A stretch of DNA of 64,000 nt from Timema cristinae (GCA_039000515.1 JBCFYV010000024.1:14225922-14289921); one strand, 5' to 3'; positions 1 through 11,264 are shown, counted from the first letter of the stretch. Notes: generated from the sequence alone by a model not told the origin. Numbers and translations are program-made.

Positions 1-504
1 TGGTTAGCAAAATAAAGTTATTTCACTAATTACAGATGTGTGAGAAAAGAAACCCTTTTTTAACAATAAAATATACTAGCACATTTACACATATTATAAG
101 CAACGCCATGGTAGAGTCAATCAAATTAAGCTTATTTAAACAGACTGTAGATAAATATGAACGTGTTTATGAAAATATTAATAGTAAATAATAATTAATA
201 TATTATAATAAGAATATTTTCAACGTGGTGATCTTCAATTCGTAGCAAGACAAATATATAACTAATGCATTTAATCTTCAAGGTTGAAAAGGATAAACTC
301 ATTAGTTAATTAACAATAAAGTTCAACACAAACGTTATCTACGGTTTAATCCAGTGGTATTCAATCTGAGGTCCTTAAATTTAAACATATGTCATTAGAA
401 ACACTGACTAACAGGACCAAGCTAGCCACAAGAGGCATGGACCTTTAGGAAACGTTTTCTTCAAATTTAGAGTAGAATACTTATAACTTGTATTATGCAC
501 CAAC
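1..504. other. AT-rich stretch without recognisable gene
   Basis: Simple AT-rich sequence. I see no open reading frame of note, no splice-flanked exon and no recognisable repeat. Confidence 0.5.
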
Positions 505-524
505 AACTTTAGGGGGAGGGGGGT

Positions 525-784
525 CCCGCCTCGGTGGCGTAGTTGGCTAACGCACTTGTCGTGTTTAGCTCGACTGCTGAGGACGGGGAGATCGAGGTTC
601 GAATCTCGGTTGGGTGAACTGGGGGTGGTTTTTCCTAAAGGATTTTCCACTCTCCCTCCACGCAAATGCGGGTTCACTTCCTCTAATTCAACCTTCCCAA
701 TTCCAAATCCATTATCGTAATTAGCACTTAAAGCGTATAACCCGAACGGGTAGTAAGACGCGGCGCTAAATATTATTATTATTT
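525..784 (+). mobile_element. SINE-1 copy, full length, with target-site duplication
   Basis: This is a tRNA-derived short interspersed element of the family I call SINE-1. The head has an A-box-like TAGTTGGCTAACGC and a B box GGTTCGAATCT at 596-606. A long variable arm suggests a class II (Leu/Ser-type) tRNA ancestor. A body of about 130 bp follows, then the shared 3' tail with ACCCGAACGGGT at 740-751 and an ATT-type end. An 11-bp direct repeat AACTTTAGGGG (505-515 and 785-795) looks like the target-site duplication, with about 9 extra bases between it and the SINE start. A 270-nt minus-strand open frame across it is a shadow. Confidence 0.9.
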
Positions 785-865
785 AACTTTAGGGGCACAA
801 GGTTGAATCGAAATTACATCTGGAGGTACACGAATACCACTGGCCTTAATATATGGACTTGTTCT

Positions 866-935
866 AGATTCAAACCCCGACCACCCCCTCATCAGAAATG
901 CAGTATAATGTGATAGTGACACCTTAAATCGCATT
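866..935 (-). mobile_element. SINE-3 head fragment
   Basis: A decayed tRNA-like head in reverse orientation: the complement of a B box (ATTCAAACCCCGA) followed by a match to the reversed SINE-3 head (GTGATAGTGACACCTTAAA). Body and tail are missing. Confidence 0.55.
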
Positions 936-1139
936 ACTACTGCTCATGTACTCAAACATAATCAGTGAAACTATTCCGTTGGCTAACATACTTTAACTCA
1001 AATAATATGTAGGCCTAGATTAAATACAGGAAATTCGTTGATATTTATAGCTTCAGTCTGATTTAGATAGAAAGTGACTTTTTTGACTATTCTAAAAGTT
1101 GCTAAAATGATGTTAATATATTAAAATATTCTTTTTAAA

Positions 1140-1228
1140 ATGAAAACTGACACTAAAACGCAGGAATCAAACCCAGGATCTTTGGCATAGTATGCCAAAA
1201 CCCTTACCACTGAGCTATCTAGGATTCA
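1140..1228 (-). mobile_element. tRNA-like unit, left arm of inverted pair
   Basis: Read on the minus strand this gives TAGCTCAGTGGTAAGGG (A-box-like), a palindromic anticodon-arm-like TTTGGCATACTATGCCAAA, and GGGTTTGATTCC (B-box-like). It is either a tRNA pseudogene or the head of a SINE different from SINE-1 to SINE-3. It forms an inverted pair with 1268-1375. Confidence 0.6.
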
Positions 1229-1267
1229 TCCAGTGCCCAGATTACTTCTTTACTCAAATTATAAGGA

Positions 1268-1375
1268 AATGTCTGAGGGAAGAATGACGCCTGAATTGAT
1301 CAGTGGTACGGGCTTTTGCATACTATGTCAAAGGCCCCGGGTTATATTCCTGCGTTCTAGTTTCACGTTTAAATA
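1268..1375 (+). mobile_element. tRNA-like unit, right arm of inverted pair
   Basis: A diverged copy of the 1140-1228 unit in the opposite orientation: GATCAGTGGTACGGGC, then CTTTTGCATACTATGTCAAAG, then CCCGGGTTATATTCCTGCG. Similarity runs on past the B box (TTCTAGTTTCACG), so the repeated unit is longer than a tRNA. Confidence 0.55.
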
Positions 1376-2050
1376 TAAATACATGATATTTGGAAACGGC
1401 TGCAACCGTACTTGACCTTCGGGGACTAGTGCTAAAAACATAACATGAAGACAGGCACCTTTGCATTTTTTAACATTCTGTAATGTTTTAAACAATATTC
1501 AAAAACACATATTTTAACACATAATGTTTTTATTGAAGCAATATAAACATTGTATTTTTTCACATTTTTTTTTTTTAAGAAGAAAATTAAAATAATGTTA
1601 AACTGTTACAAAAATATAGCTTACTTAATGTTATAAACAATATAACAAAATAGTGTAAGGCATTATCTTATATTTTCCTGTATTACAAAATTAATGATTA
1701 TTTATTTCTACATTGTTACTGCATTATTTTGTTTTAAACATACCGTGGCAATGGGTCAGACGTATGATATCACGTCTGGCGGCGTTGCCTATTCACAATA
1801 TAGATGCATGGTGCCAGTTAAAACTCCCGTATCTAAGGAAAAAGAATATATATATATATATATATTTAATAATCTTATTTAAATACTTTTAGTTAAAAAA
1901 AACTACAGATGCTGCCAAAATGCAACAACGCTAGTCACAGAAGGATAACAAATAAAATAGCATGGTTATTTAATACAACATACGTGAATTTAGGTGAACT
2001 CAATTATCACTTTTCATATTTACTAACTAACCTTCTATCGGTAGGCCTCC
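1376..2050. other. AT-rich stretch with short TA microsatellite
   Basis: No gene seen. It holds a TA microsatellite at about 1845-1866. Short open frames here lack splice context or similarity I recognise. Confidence 0.5.
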
Positions 2051-2052
2051 CA

Positions 2053-2101
<49 letters not shown>

Positions 2102-2102
2102 G
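2053..2102 (+). repeat. (AAT)n microsatellite
   Basis: About 16 uninterrupted AAT units. No SINE tail is visible directly upstream, so this is probably an independent microsatellite. Confidence 0.95.
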
Positions 2103-2602
2103 ATAAAAATATTTTCAATGTAACTGCCAAATAGTATTGTATTTTCTAAAATTACCTTCCTTTTAGAATCTTACATTAACTTAAATATGGTCTGAAGAAG
2201 ATATGTTACATATATATTTTGTATACTTTATCAATATAAATGAGAAATTTACTGTCTCTATACACCTATTATGGAGTAATAATTTATTTATTGTAAATTA
2301 TATTTCTTTAGAGGCTTTAGGGGCTTTAGGGTGTATGTGAAAATAGGCGTTTCTAGTACGTCACCATCATGCAAAAGAAAGTAGGTTTATCATAAATCTC
2401 CCGCTCGATTATAATAATAAAATTGGGTCAATAAGCCATCCTTGTGCAACACTAGTGCTCCCAGTAACCTAAACGGAAGGACAGTTCACGTTCAGTACAA
2501 AGTTTTGACACTAAGATATATGCGATTGAAATGATTGATCATTTGGAGTATTATAATGAGTTATAAATTGAGACGTAATTATGAATAGTGTCGAAAGTTC
2601 GC

Positions 2603-2605
2603 TGT

Positions 2606-2651
<46 letters not shown>

Positions 2652-2660
2652 AAGAGAGAA
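2603..2660 (+). repeat. (TG)n(AG)n compound microsatellite
   Basis: A run of TG dinucleotides passes directly into AG dinucleotides. The open frame across it, rich in HT and SL repeats, is an artefact. Confidence 0.95.
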
Positions 2661-2734
2661 AATTGCACTATTTATTGTATAGAACACATGATGTATTCTG
2701 TGTTGTGGCACCATGCTGTATTGAATTATTGAAT

Positions 2735-3500
2735 GACCCCTAAAAAGGGGTTTTTGAATTTCCATCTGTCTGTCCATCTGTTTGTACCTCGGAGTAGAGC
2801 CTAAACTATTTTACCGATCGGGATAAAATTTTGCATTTAGGGTGTTCATAGGGCTACCCCAATGTGTTTTTGGAATTGGATATCTAAACCTAAACTTAAG
2901 GGTGGTTTCCTAAAGTGGTAAAAAAGAAAAAATTGATTTTATTAAAATCTGTTCTAACGATTTTGATTAAATTTCATTTATAATACCCGCCTCGGTGGCT
3001 TAGTTAGCCCTAGCCTACCTGGGATGGGGATATGGGGGTTTTAAACTCACTTGGGTGAAATGGGGAGGGTTTTCCCTAAATTGTTTTCCACTCTCCCTCC
3101 ACGAAAACTTGGGTTCACTTGCTATAAATTCAACCATCTCTATTTATAACCCATTAGCGTAATTAATACTTAAACGTATAATCCAAACGGGAAGTAAGAC
3201 GGTGTGCTAAATAAATTTAAATTAATAAATCATTTATTAGCATCGATCAATATTACAAACAAAATGGCTACTCTCAATTTTTCTTCAAAATTACTTCCAG
3301 AGCTCCAGTCTGAAGCATAAGTTCTAATTATTTATCATATCTCTGTAACTATTTGGGATAAGAAATTAATTATCATTGGAAATATGTAGGTTTATCTATG
3401 ATAAAAATGGTTTATTGAAACATATTTTTATAAGACCAATAATTTTCAAGCTGCACGCAAATATATAGATTTTTTAACTTTTAGAACACTAAAGATAAAG
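2735..3500 (+). repeat. dispersed repeat of unknown class, copy 1 (split by a SINE)
   Basis: Begins near CCCCTAAAAAGGGGTTTTT and carries the run CTGTCTGTCCATCTGTTTGT. A similar order of motifs recurs at 3550-3945 (plus) and about 21225-21365 (minus), so it is a dispersed repeat. SINE-1 (2986-3230) interrupts it. I cannot assign the repeat to a transposon class. Confidence 0.5.
2986..3230 (+). mobile_element. SINE-1 copy with shortened head
   Basis: Starts CCCGCCTCGGTGGC and carries the SINE-1 body (CACTCTCCCTCCACG) and the tail (GGGAAGTAAGACGG...GCTAA). Part of the tRNA-like head between the A and B boxes is deleted. Imperfect flanking repeats (CATTTATAATA at 2975-2985, CATTTATTA at 3231) may be the target-site duplication. 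Confidence 0.85.
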
Positions 3501-3549
3501 TATTGCTACCGTAAAAAAAAATTTAGCCCAAGATGTTGATGGATGTCAA

Positions 3550-3945
3550 AGTTTCATGAACCCCGAGCCCTAAAAAGTATTTTTGCAATGCCGTCTGTTT
3601 GTATGTATGCTTAACTTTAAAATCTAAAAAGTAGTTTAATAAAGGGCGAAAAGAGAAAAAACTATTCTCTCAAAATTGACTTTAATGATTTTGATAAAAA
3701 TTCTTATCAAAGGGTTGATAATGATTGTAAATAAAATGGTCATTTTCATTTTCCCATGGAAGTGAATTTAGGGTACTTTACAAAAACGGAAATTTCCGTA
3801 TTTACACAGGTATTTGAGACACTAAAATCTTATCATTGCAAAACTGTAGTACTATTAAAAATTAAAAAACTTTATTTGAAATATATCTTTATAAAAACAA
3901 TAGTTTCTGAGATAGTGGCATATATATTAATGCAATTAAGTGAGC
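3550..3945 (+). repeat. dispersed repeat of unknown class, copy 2
   Basis: Matches the order of landmarks in 2735-3500: a CCCTAAAAAG start, CCGTCTGTTTGTATGTATG, an AAAATGG segment, then TATCATTG...TATATCTTTATAA. It lies just downstream in the same orientation, as if duplicated in tandem. The 64-codon open frame at 3756-3950 is not convincing as a gene. Confidence 0.4.
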
Positions 3946-4465
3946 TTTAGTTGAACAGAAATACTACTTAACTCTCAAAAATGTTCTTTTCTTTTTCCTT
4001 TAACCTTTTAGGATAAATGTTTGTACAGCAATGATCTATCTCTATTATTTATAGACTCAATAGTCAATATTTAGTTTTGTATTGGTCTAAATTTATAAAC
4101 GAGGAATTTAATAGCAATGTGATAACCATAAGATGTGCACCCCCTAATAAAGCGTCGAAAATTTTATCCGGAAAGCGAAATTTAGTAAGAAGTTTTGACC
4201 CTTGTGGACCCAACATAGTTTTTTTTATTGGTCCAAATATACAAATGAGGACTTTAATTCTTCAAAAATAAAATTATAAAATTTAAAACCAGCAGTCAAA
4301 AGAGTTCTACTCAAATATAGCGTCACTTTAGCTCGGGTTTGCAAGTTTATATTATTTAGTTTCAGATGTATTAAGGGCTAGGAGTAAATCTCTTCATTTA
4401 TAAACAATAGAGCGAGAAATTCCGTACAGTTTTTTAATGTCTTACACAAACTGTTTAATACGCTA
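3946..4465. other. AT-rich stretch without recognisable gene
   Basis: Nothing recognised apart from a 64-codon open frame at 4077-4271 with no motif and no splice signals. Confidence 0.45.
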
Positions 4466-4690
4466 TATTATTATTATTATTATTATTTTAGTTCTATTAC
4501 CACGTTCTATTATCCGTTCGGGTCATAGAAAAATGTACAAATTACGCCAATGGGATTGAATTTAAAAGACGTGTACTAGCAATTGCGTTGCGCTGATGGT
4601 GGGGTGGAAAACCATTTAGTAAATACAACGCCTCAATGCACCAGAACAGGACTCAAACCCTGATCTCCCTTTCACCGGTATACTAGTATT
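4466..4690 (-). mobile_element. decayed SINE (SINE-1/-3 type), reverse
   Basis: Begins with ATT repeats, then a complement of the shared tail (CACGTTCTATTATCCGTTCGGGTCATA). A body segment GGGGTGGAAAACCATTTAG and a reversed B box near ACTCAAACCCTGATCTCCC follow. Confidence 0.7.
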
Positions 4691-4797
4691 TTCCGTGGGT
4701 GACCTATTTAATCATGTAAGCACCAAAGCGAGTATTAATATGAGCTATTTTAAAGTACTTTATGAACTTACCGATAGTATCAGCATATGACTTACGA

Positions 4798-4945
4798 ACA
4801 AACTTAATTCTAGATGAGCTACAACACCCAATGGCCCAGCAGTTAATTCATCATTGCCTCAACTAATAATAACTTTTTTTTTTGACGTGACAAAAATCGA
4901 ACACAAGACAGACGAACTACTGAATGAGATAATGTGTCAAACTCT
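4798..4945 (-). mobile_element. decayed SINE-4, reverse
   Basis: Resembles the other SINE-4 copies (CTACAACACCCA...CCAGCAGTTAATTCATCA) and ends in a reversed tRNA-like head (ATCGAACACAAGACAG...CTGAATGAGATAATGTGTCA). Confidence 0.5.
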
Positions 4946-5054
4946 AAGCTTTAGGCTAGCCCAATCACAAATTATTTCTAAAAAAAGCTTAATTAGATAA
5001 ACGTGTAGTTTTCTAATCATTGCTACTTTTAACACGCCCAAGCTACCCCGCATT

Positions 5055-5228
5055 GAAAAAGTTTATAAGGAAGAAAGTTTCAGAGGAAGTCTACAAAATG
5101 TGGATATATAAAGAGGGGGAGAGCGTTTAGAAAAATCTCCCACAACCGGGATTTGAACCTTTAACTCCCTATCACTGGTGAACCAGACAATGGGAGACTG
5201 ATATTTAACCAGTTAGTCCATCAGGGCA
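5055..5228 (-). mobile_element. SINE-3-like copy, reverse, truncated
   Basis: On the minus strand it has an A-box-like ATGGACTAACTGGTTAA, a B box GGTTCAAATCCCGG and the SINE body with CTCTCCCCC...CTTCCTCTGAAA. The 3' tail is not visible. Confidence 0.6.
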
Positions 5229-5244
5229 AGTAATACAAGAGATT

Positions 5245-5413
5245 CACCTCTGACAAGACATCTTGTGATTGTGGGGAATGCCAGGCCTCCACCGTGGTTC
5301 GGATTCCACGTTAAACTGTAGGTCCTCCATTTCATCTCACAATCACCCTACCATTACAGATTAGCGTAAGTGCGTATAACCCGAATGGGTAGTAAGACGC
5401 GGTGCTAATAATA

Positions 5414-5461
<48 letters not shown>
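5245..5461 (+). mobile_element. 5'-truncated SINE-2 with 14-bp target-site duplication
   Basis: Contains only the 3' three-quarters of SINE-2, starting at CACCTCTGACAAGACATC and running through ACCGTGGTTCGGATTCCACG to GGTAGTAAGACGCGGTGC and a long TAA tail. A perfect 14-bp duplication TAATACAAGAGATT lies at 5231-5244 and 5462-5475. A truncated head with an intact duplication is the usual product of incomplete target-primed reverse transcription. Confidence 0.92.
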
Positions 5462-5467
<6 letters not shown>

Positions 5468-5475
5468 AAGAGATT

Positions 5476-6077
5476 ATTTGTTTAAAGGGCCTCTATATCT
5501 CTCAAATAATCGTCACACTACCGATTCACTTCAAGTCAACAAATTATAAAAGCTTTATGTTTACAGACCTTCCCCCACCACGTTTCTTAAAGTTATGAAC
5601 CCCTTTACTCGACATAATTAATCTTGGACGCCCAAGGGCCTTCAAGGAGAGAAGTCTAAGTTACTGGTTCCTGTTAATCCTATCCTGGCCTAGATTTTCT
5701 TCACATAGTGTAAATGACAGCTATCGGCGGGGGTAGAAAGCTGACAAAGGTTCTTTATACTAACACTTGTCCCAGCTTTTTCAGCTTGCATTGAGCTTTT
5801 TTCTTTCTTTAACGGATTGTGAAATTACATAATACATATTATTGGATTCCAGTTGGAAGAAATATTTTTAGAAATAACTTTTTTTTCTTACTGTAACTCT
5901 TGAACACATTAAAGTGGGCTACAAATGATCTGATTGGTCGAACCCTAACAGTCAGCTTGACCAAATGGGGTGTTTGGAGTCAAGGGTGCATTGGATTCCA
6001 CCTGTTTCCACACCAAGGTTGGGAGGGGTGGGGCGATGGAATGGCTTAGGAAAACTACGAATATTTAAATATATATA
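5476..6077. other. no recognisable feature
   Basis: Mixed-composition sequence with C-rich patches (5570-5580, 6020-6040). I see no gene, repeat family or splice-flanked exon. Confidence 0.45.
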
Positions 6078-6125
6078 TAATCCCTTCAGTGGTCGAATGC
6101 TTTAAGGCATCGCTCTCGAAATAAA
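6078..6125 (+). mobile_element. SINE-3 head fragment
   Basis: CTTCAGTGGTCGAATGCTTT and AAGGCATCGCTCTCG match the first 45 bases of SINE-3. The rest is missing. Confidence 0.6.
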
Positions 6126-6341
6126 TTAAACTGATGAAAGTCGTGAAATGAAATAATTATGTTTATGTATTAAGAAATACTTAAATAGGTAAATTACATT
6201 GTTATATCCTAACCATACACTATTTTGTGCAATTTCATTTTTCTTGTCATATTACCAACAGTATATGTTTAAATTAATAAATCATATAGTATTATTGTAT
6301 TTAATCGGTTTTTATGTGATATTAAACACCTTATTTGGTTC

Positions 6342-8229
6342 TTAGAATCCCGCAATCTCTTACCTATTATTCAATGTGGTTTTCGGCGTAACCGATACAC
6401 TGCTCATCATCTGTATTGTTCCTCTTGAGACAACAGTTCATGATACCCTCCTCCATAAACAGCACCTTTTGGCTATCCTCTTAAATTTGGAGAAGACTTA
6501 CGACACCACCTGGTGTCACGGAGTATTGATAATACATTTTAATTGGAGATGTTGGTGTAACCACCCCGTTTTTATATCTAATTTTATGTCAAATAGACAC
6601 TTCCGGGTAAGATTGAATAAAATCTTATCCGAATATATATTAAATGGGTTTTCTCAGGGCAGTATCTTGAGTTGTACGTGTTCTCTATTGCGATAAATAC
6701 TGTAGTGTTGTAGATAATGTACGCTTATCTGTTTGTCCGTACTTTTTCTTGGGTGACCACTCAATATATTGCAGTTCTTCAAGTCACCACAAGGCTGAAT
6801 GGCAGATAAAACTCACTGTCAACAATCTACGGTCATTGGCATCGCTTCTCCACAGCCAAGACAATGGCTGCCCCCTTCTCCACAGACAAGACGATGGCTG
6901 CCCACTTCCCTATAATACCAGGTGTACATCCAGCCCCCAATGTATTAGTGAACCACGTAATATTACAAGTATCATAAACCTTATTGCTCAATTTCTCAAT
7001 ATATCCAGTGGTCAATCTTGGGGTGTTTATAGGAAATCTGTATGCTCCTCTCTAAGGCCTTGGTAAGATCTAAGCTAGAATATGGCAGCTTTGCATATTG
7101 TTCCGTTAGACCCTTGGTGCTAAAGCTACTAGATAGTGTCCACTATGCGGGTATCTGACTGGCTACTGGTGCTTTTCATACCAGTCCAGTCTTCAGAATC
7201 TGTTCCGATGTTGACGAGTCTCCCTTTTCTTACCGACGGTCTTATCTTCTAGCAGTTTAAGTGCCAATGCTTCATTTCATGCCAAGGCATGTTGCTTACA
7301 ATACTGTGTCCCCTCCCCCTTGGGGGGCTAGTACTTCCAAACGCTATCCTCACTTCTCCAGGACTAGTTGCACCCTGGAATGTACGCCTACCTCAATGCC
7401 ATTTCAATCTTGCCAAGTTTCCTAAAGCAGCAACACAGCACAATTACATGAGATGACTCTTAGTAATCTACTCTAAACTTGCTTTCAAGATTCAAGCGCA
7501 TCTACATGGATGGCTCAAAGTCTGGAGCTTCCTTGAAATTTACTGTACCTTTGTTGTGGAAGTGTCTAAATTTAAATTTATTGTCCTGGTGAATCCAGTG
7601 TTTTAAAGGTAGAATTATCAGCCATTTTTAAATCTGTGTGCTTTGTTTATAAAAATTGTCACCGTTCTGCTCTCACGAACAGTTTTTTTTTACCATTGCG
7701 GTCCATTAGGGATGACCTGTTGCTATGGCTCTCTTATATATGAAAGTCTTGAAAAGAGGAGGTTATCGTGACAAGACTCCACGTTGAACATACTTCCCTG
7801 ACCCATGATATTTTATCTAGAGGGTAACCACCACCTGCATGTTAGCTTTGCGATGCTCCCCTAGTGTGTACAACTTTATGGTGGGGTGTCCCTATTCACC
7901 TGGCTCTTGATTGTAATTATTTATTACGTGCCAGTGAGGGTGGAGTAATTTGTTCAGTCAATTTTATACGACAGGCGAATCTTTTGAACTCCATTTGAGT
8001 CTCACTCTTATAGAGTGACTCATTTGGTAATTTCCTCATACTAAGGTTTTATTTTAACATTTTTAGTTAAATTTTTTATATTTGTATGGGCTATTCATTG
8101 TATTGTAAACGCCTGCTGTTATTCTCCTCTTTGAATAATTTTACGTTTTTTTTTTCTTTTTAAAAGACGCTAATGACCTTTTTTGTGCTGAATTGACCTA
8201 AAATTCCAATGATGATAATAATAATAAAT
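6342..8229 (+). pseudogene. Jockey-clade-like LINE remnant (reverse transcriptase and RNase H), 5'-truncated
   Basis: Pieces of a Jockey-type ORF2 appear in the right order across several frames. They are QCGFRRNRYTAHHL near 6370 (reverse transcriptase 'QyGFR' region); LLNLEKTYDTTW near 6480-6520 (motif A, normally LDLEKAYD); GFSQGSILS near 6650 (motif B, normally GVPQGSVLS); a RSKLEYGSFAYCS-type thumb segment at 7060-7110; IYMDGSKSGA at about 7500-7530 (RNase H core aspartate); and THDILSRG...CDAPLVCTTLWWGVP at 7790-7895 (the usual C-terminal Cys/His segment). Stops and frameshifts are frequent. A 3' end with GATGATAATAATAATAA near 8211-8227 resembles a LINE tail. The endonuclease half is absent. 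It is dead, and the family assignment comes from motif recognition. Confidence 0.82.
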
Positions 8230-8535
8230 ATCGACTGTGACTTTAAATCCTGCACATTTAACAGAAGTAGCATGCCTTATTTATACACTAGAAGCCAGAA
8301 TATAGTAAAAAAAAAGCCTAATTAAAAATATTTAATTTCCGCAGAATAATTTTATACCGGCTTCCAAGGCGAAGGTTGATGTGGTTACATTCAATTAACG
8401 CTTAGAGTCATTTTCCTTCGAGTTATGGTTTTAAGTACTCTCGCAATCTCTGATAATTGAGCACAAGCATAGAAAACCAACGGTTTTAATTAAAGCTAAA
8501 ATAGTGATATAACTAGAGTAAAACTCAATAATACA

Positions 8536-8688
8536 GCTACACGCTTCGGTGGCTGTACGGTGTAAGGCGTCACTTTAACCATAGACAGGACTGACAATGG
8601 AGAGTTTGTGGTTTGAATCCCGATCGGGTGGACCGAGGGGGTATTTTCCTACATAGTCTTACACTCTCCTTGCATGCGAATGCGGGTA
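8536..8688 (+). mobile_element. SINE-3, 5' part, interrupted by a pogo-like transposon
   Basis: Head ACGCTTCGGTGGCTGTACGG and B box GGTTTGAATCCC, then the body up to CATGCGAATGCGGGTA. The SINE breaks off at the TA dinucleotide 8687-8688 and resumes at 11265. Confidence 0.85.
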
Positions 8689-11264
8689 GGGGAAACTCTG
8701 GAAAAGCGAATATGCTAAGCGAAAAAATTGATAAAAATTAATTTTTAAACTAATTCCATTAATGGCTAAGTGATATTTTTTTATAATTGCTTTTTCTAAC
8801 TTGAATAAAAGTGAATAATGGACCCGGGTAAATTAGATGAGAATAAAATAAATTTCACTAATATAAAACATTCCATCGGCCTTATATAAATTGTGAATTC
8901 AGTTTATTACTAAAAATATTTTTTTTAAATATTATTCAGCTGACCTACTACAAATTAGCGCAAAAAATCAACCAAAATTATATTACATGTTTATATTGGT
9001 ACAAAAACAAATGAATCAGCTATATGTTTTATTTAAAGTTAATCATCCATAATTATTTATTTTGAGACCACTACAAAATATGACTTTCAATTTAGTTTGA
9101 CACGCGTCACAGAAGTATGACCTGAGCCCATAGTAGGATTTGCAGTTTCCATGAGCCCATTCCTTGCACTGACTACACTGAATCCAGTTTTGTGAAGGTG
9201 GCGCTAGATATGGATCAATACAAACTAAATATCTATATTTATTTTATTTTTCTGGATGCGCACCTTCAGGATGACCGAACAAAGTATTTCTGCTCATGAT
9301 ACGTTTTCCTTAACCTCGTTTTCCTTGTTGCAGTTTCTTAGCAGGAGTAGACGTCAACACCTCAGCTCTCTGGTAGTTTTGTTCTAAGTGCAATTGTTTC
9401 ATTGTCAATTTTAGGAACAGGTCTTATGTCGAGATGACTGAGAGTTTTGTTTTGTTCCCGGTCTTAAGTGCGGGTGTCCTTAAGATGGTTGATATTAATG
9501 TAGACTTAGCAGGGCTAATTGCTTGAGAGGGAAGTCACCCGACGTAGTGGGTATAGTCTTGTCCTAATTTACATCACCAGTGTTTGTGTGGACCTCTGAA
9601 TAATTTGGGCGATCTGTTACATTGGTTGGAGCAAAGTCTCATTCACTAAAAATATGTAAGTTGTACGGGAAGGGCCAGATTTTTTTAAGCCACTGACAAC
9701 ATTTGGAATTGAGCTGCTTTTAAATAGGCAAGTGCAAACATTTTGCAAATATCATACTGATTAATGATTCTACCAGCAATAATTTTCTCAAATACATTCA
9801 TCTCTTGCTCAAAATGTTTCTTTACAGTTCCATACACAGACACATCAAGGGGCTGCCCTTTGTTAGTAGTGTGAGGTGCAAATGAAACAAAACTTATGTT
9901 GGACGTGTTGCATATTCCAATTCTGAATAATATTTATGAGCCTCATGATTTTCGAGAAGAAGGATGACTTTCTTCTCCTTCGCAAGCCTCACAGTTTCAA
10001 CAATGAACTTGAGCCACACAAGAAATGTTGGTCCATTCACCCAATCATTGTTGGTGCAACATTCTTGAGTCCCAGGGGGCAGGGAACCATCTAAAAGTCT
10101 TTTGTGTATCCTTTTTCTAGCAATAAAAAGGGGGGGGGGGAATAAACCAAACTTACGCATTGCAACAACAAAGCACAGTTGTTATCAGTCCGCGTTCAGC
10201 ACTAGCTATCACCCGAACTAGTATTTTTCCTCAAGTAATCAAAATCTTTGGTGGCCTATTGGTGGTTGTTTGGATGCTTGTTTCATCCATATTGTAAATA
10301 TAGCTAGGTCCAGGGTTGTTTTTTTCTACCTGATACCAATAAATTGAAAAGAAACGCTCTGCTTGAGACCTATTAAACCCTCTTGCACGGGCAATGGAAG
10401 TAGGCTCCAGAGACCGTAACACAACCTCAAGATGGAAATTCTTAAATATTTTATGATCTTTCAACTCATTCTCCTGTTGAAGTGTGAATACTGTTTGAAA
10501 TTTACCGGGTTTTTTCACTTGACCCCTTCTTCGAGTGGCGATATAAGGTTTAAAACAGAATTTCATACTTTTTTGCTACAGATGATCTGCTTCGTGTTTT
10601 ATGTCCTCTAAAGCATTTCTCATTGAATCTTCAGACCAAAAAACCGGTTTTGTTTCATTCTGTAGTTGTAAACCATATAAACTGTATATATAAATAGTAT
10701 ATAAGTACACTATATATTTAAATGTGAGTTGTGGGGGCGTATTTTGTTTACTAAAACATATTATAGAACTAAATAGAAGTCTAATATCCTATTCAAATTA
10801 ATATAAACTTAAAAAATAACATAACTTAGAATTAACTCAGAATACCCGGGCATAGTGGATAGACTTTTCCCTTTCATCTTTTCCCGGCATACTCTTTATT
10901 TAAATTCGCTACTTATATGTAGGAACAAGGCTTTTCTTACAAACCAAGCTTATTAGTGTAATATATTAAGAAAAGGTATTATATCAAATGAGCAATGATA
11001 TAAGAAAATATACATCCATAAAACAAAATTGTATAAATACGATTAACATACCTTCAGAAATATTTAAGGGAACACAAAAAAAAATTATTATACAGCACGT
11101 CTGTATAAATACTTCCACTTAAACGGCTCAAACACAACTATTTTCTAGGTAATTAGCAACTCCACGCTCTTACCTGACAACTTCAAATCTTTACCTTTAT
11201 CCAATTCCAAGATATAACCAATAATCGATTTTGCCCGGGTCATTCGTTTTTCCCGAGCCTCCCC
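8689..11264 (-). mobile_element. pogo-like DNA transposon, about 2.58 kb, nested in a SINE
   Basis: The ends are inverted repeats: GGGGAAACTCTGGAAAAGCG at the left and, on the complement of the right end, GGGGAGGCTCGGGAAAAACG. Each end is bordered by TA (8687-8688, 11265-11266), the target duplication of the Tc1/mariner-pogo superfamily. The minus strand carries a decayed transposase. Joining the outside halves restores a SINE-3 interrupted at its GCGGGTAC site, which fixes both borders and shows that the transposon arrived after the SINE. Confidence 0.9.
9080..10660 (-). pseudogene. pogo/Tigger-type DDE transposase, disrupted
   Basis: Recognisable pieces run in order on the minus strand. 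An N-terminal psq-like segment SEDSMRNALEDIK lies near 10610-10640. A segment of 111 residues (10231-10566) ends with the first catalytic aspartate in YNMDETSIQ. ASAERGL..TTVLCCCNA spans 10150-10200. A segment of 88 residues (9894-10160) contains GLFPPPLF, WVNGPTFLVWLKF and LLLENHEAH, where the family normally has D in 'LDNH', so the second catalytic residue appears changed to E. HTTNKGQPLDVSVYGTVK (9810-9880) holds the third aspartate. A C-terminal Cys/His segment CSQCKEWAHGNC...YFCDAC lies at 9090-9190. Stops and frameshifts separate the pieces, so it is inactive. Confidence 0.85.

Noticed and set aside
4745..4870. Donor-like GTAAGTTCA on the minus strand with possible short exon
   Set aside because: The supposed exon overlaps a decayed SINE-4.
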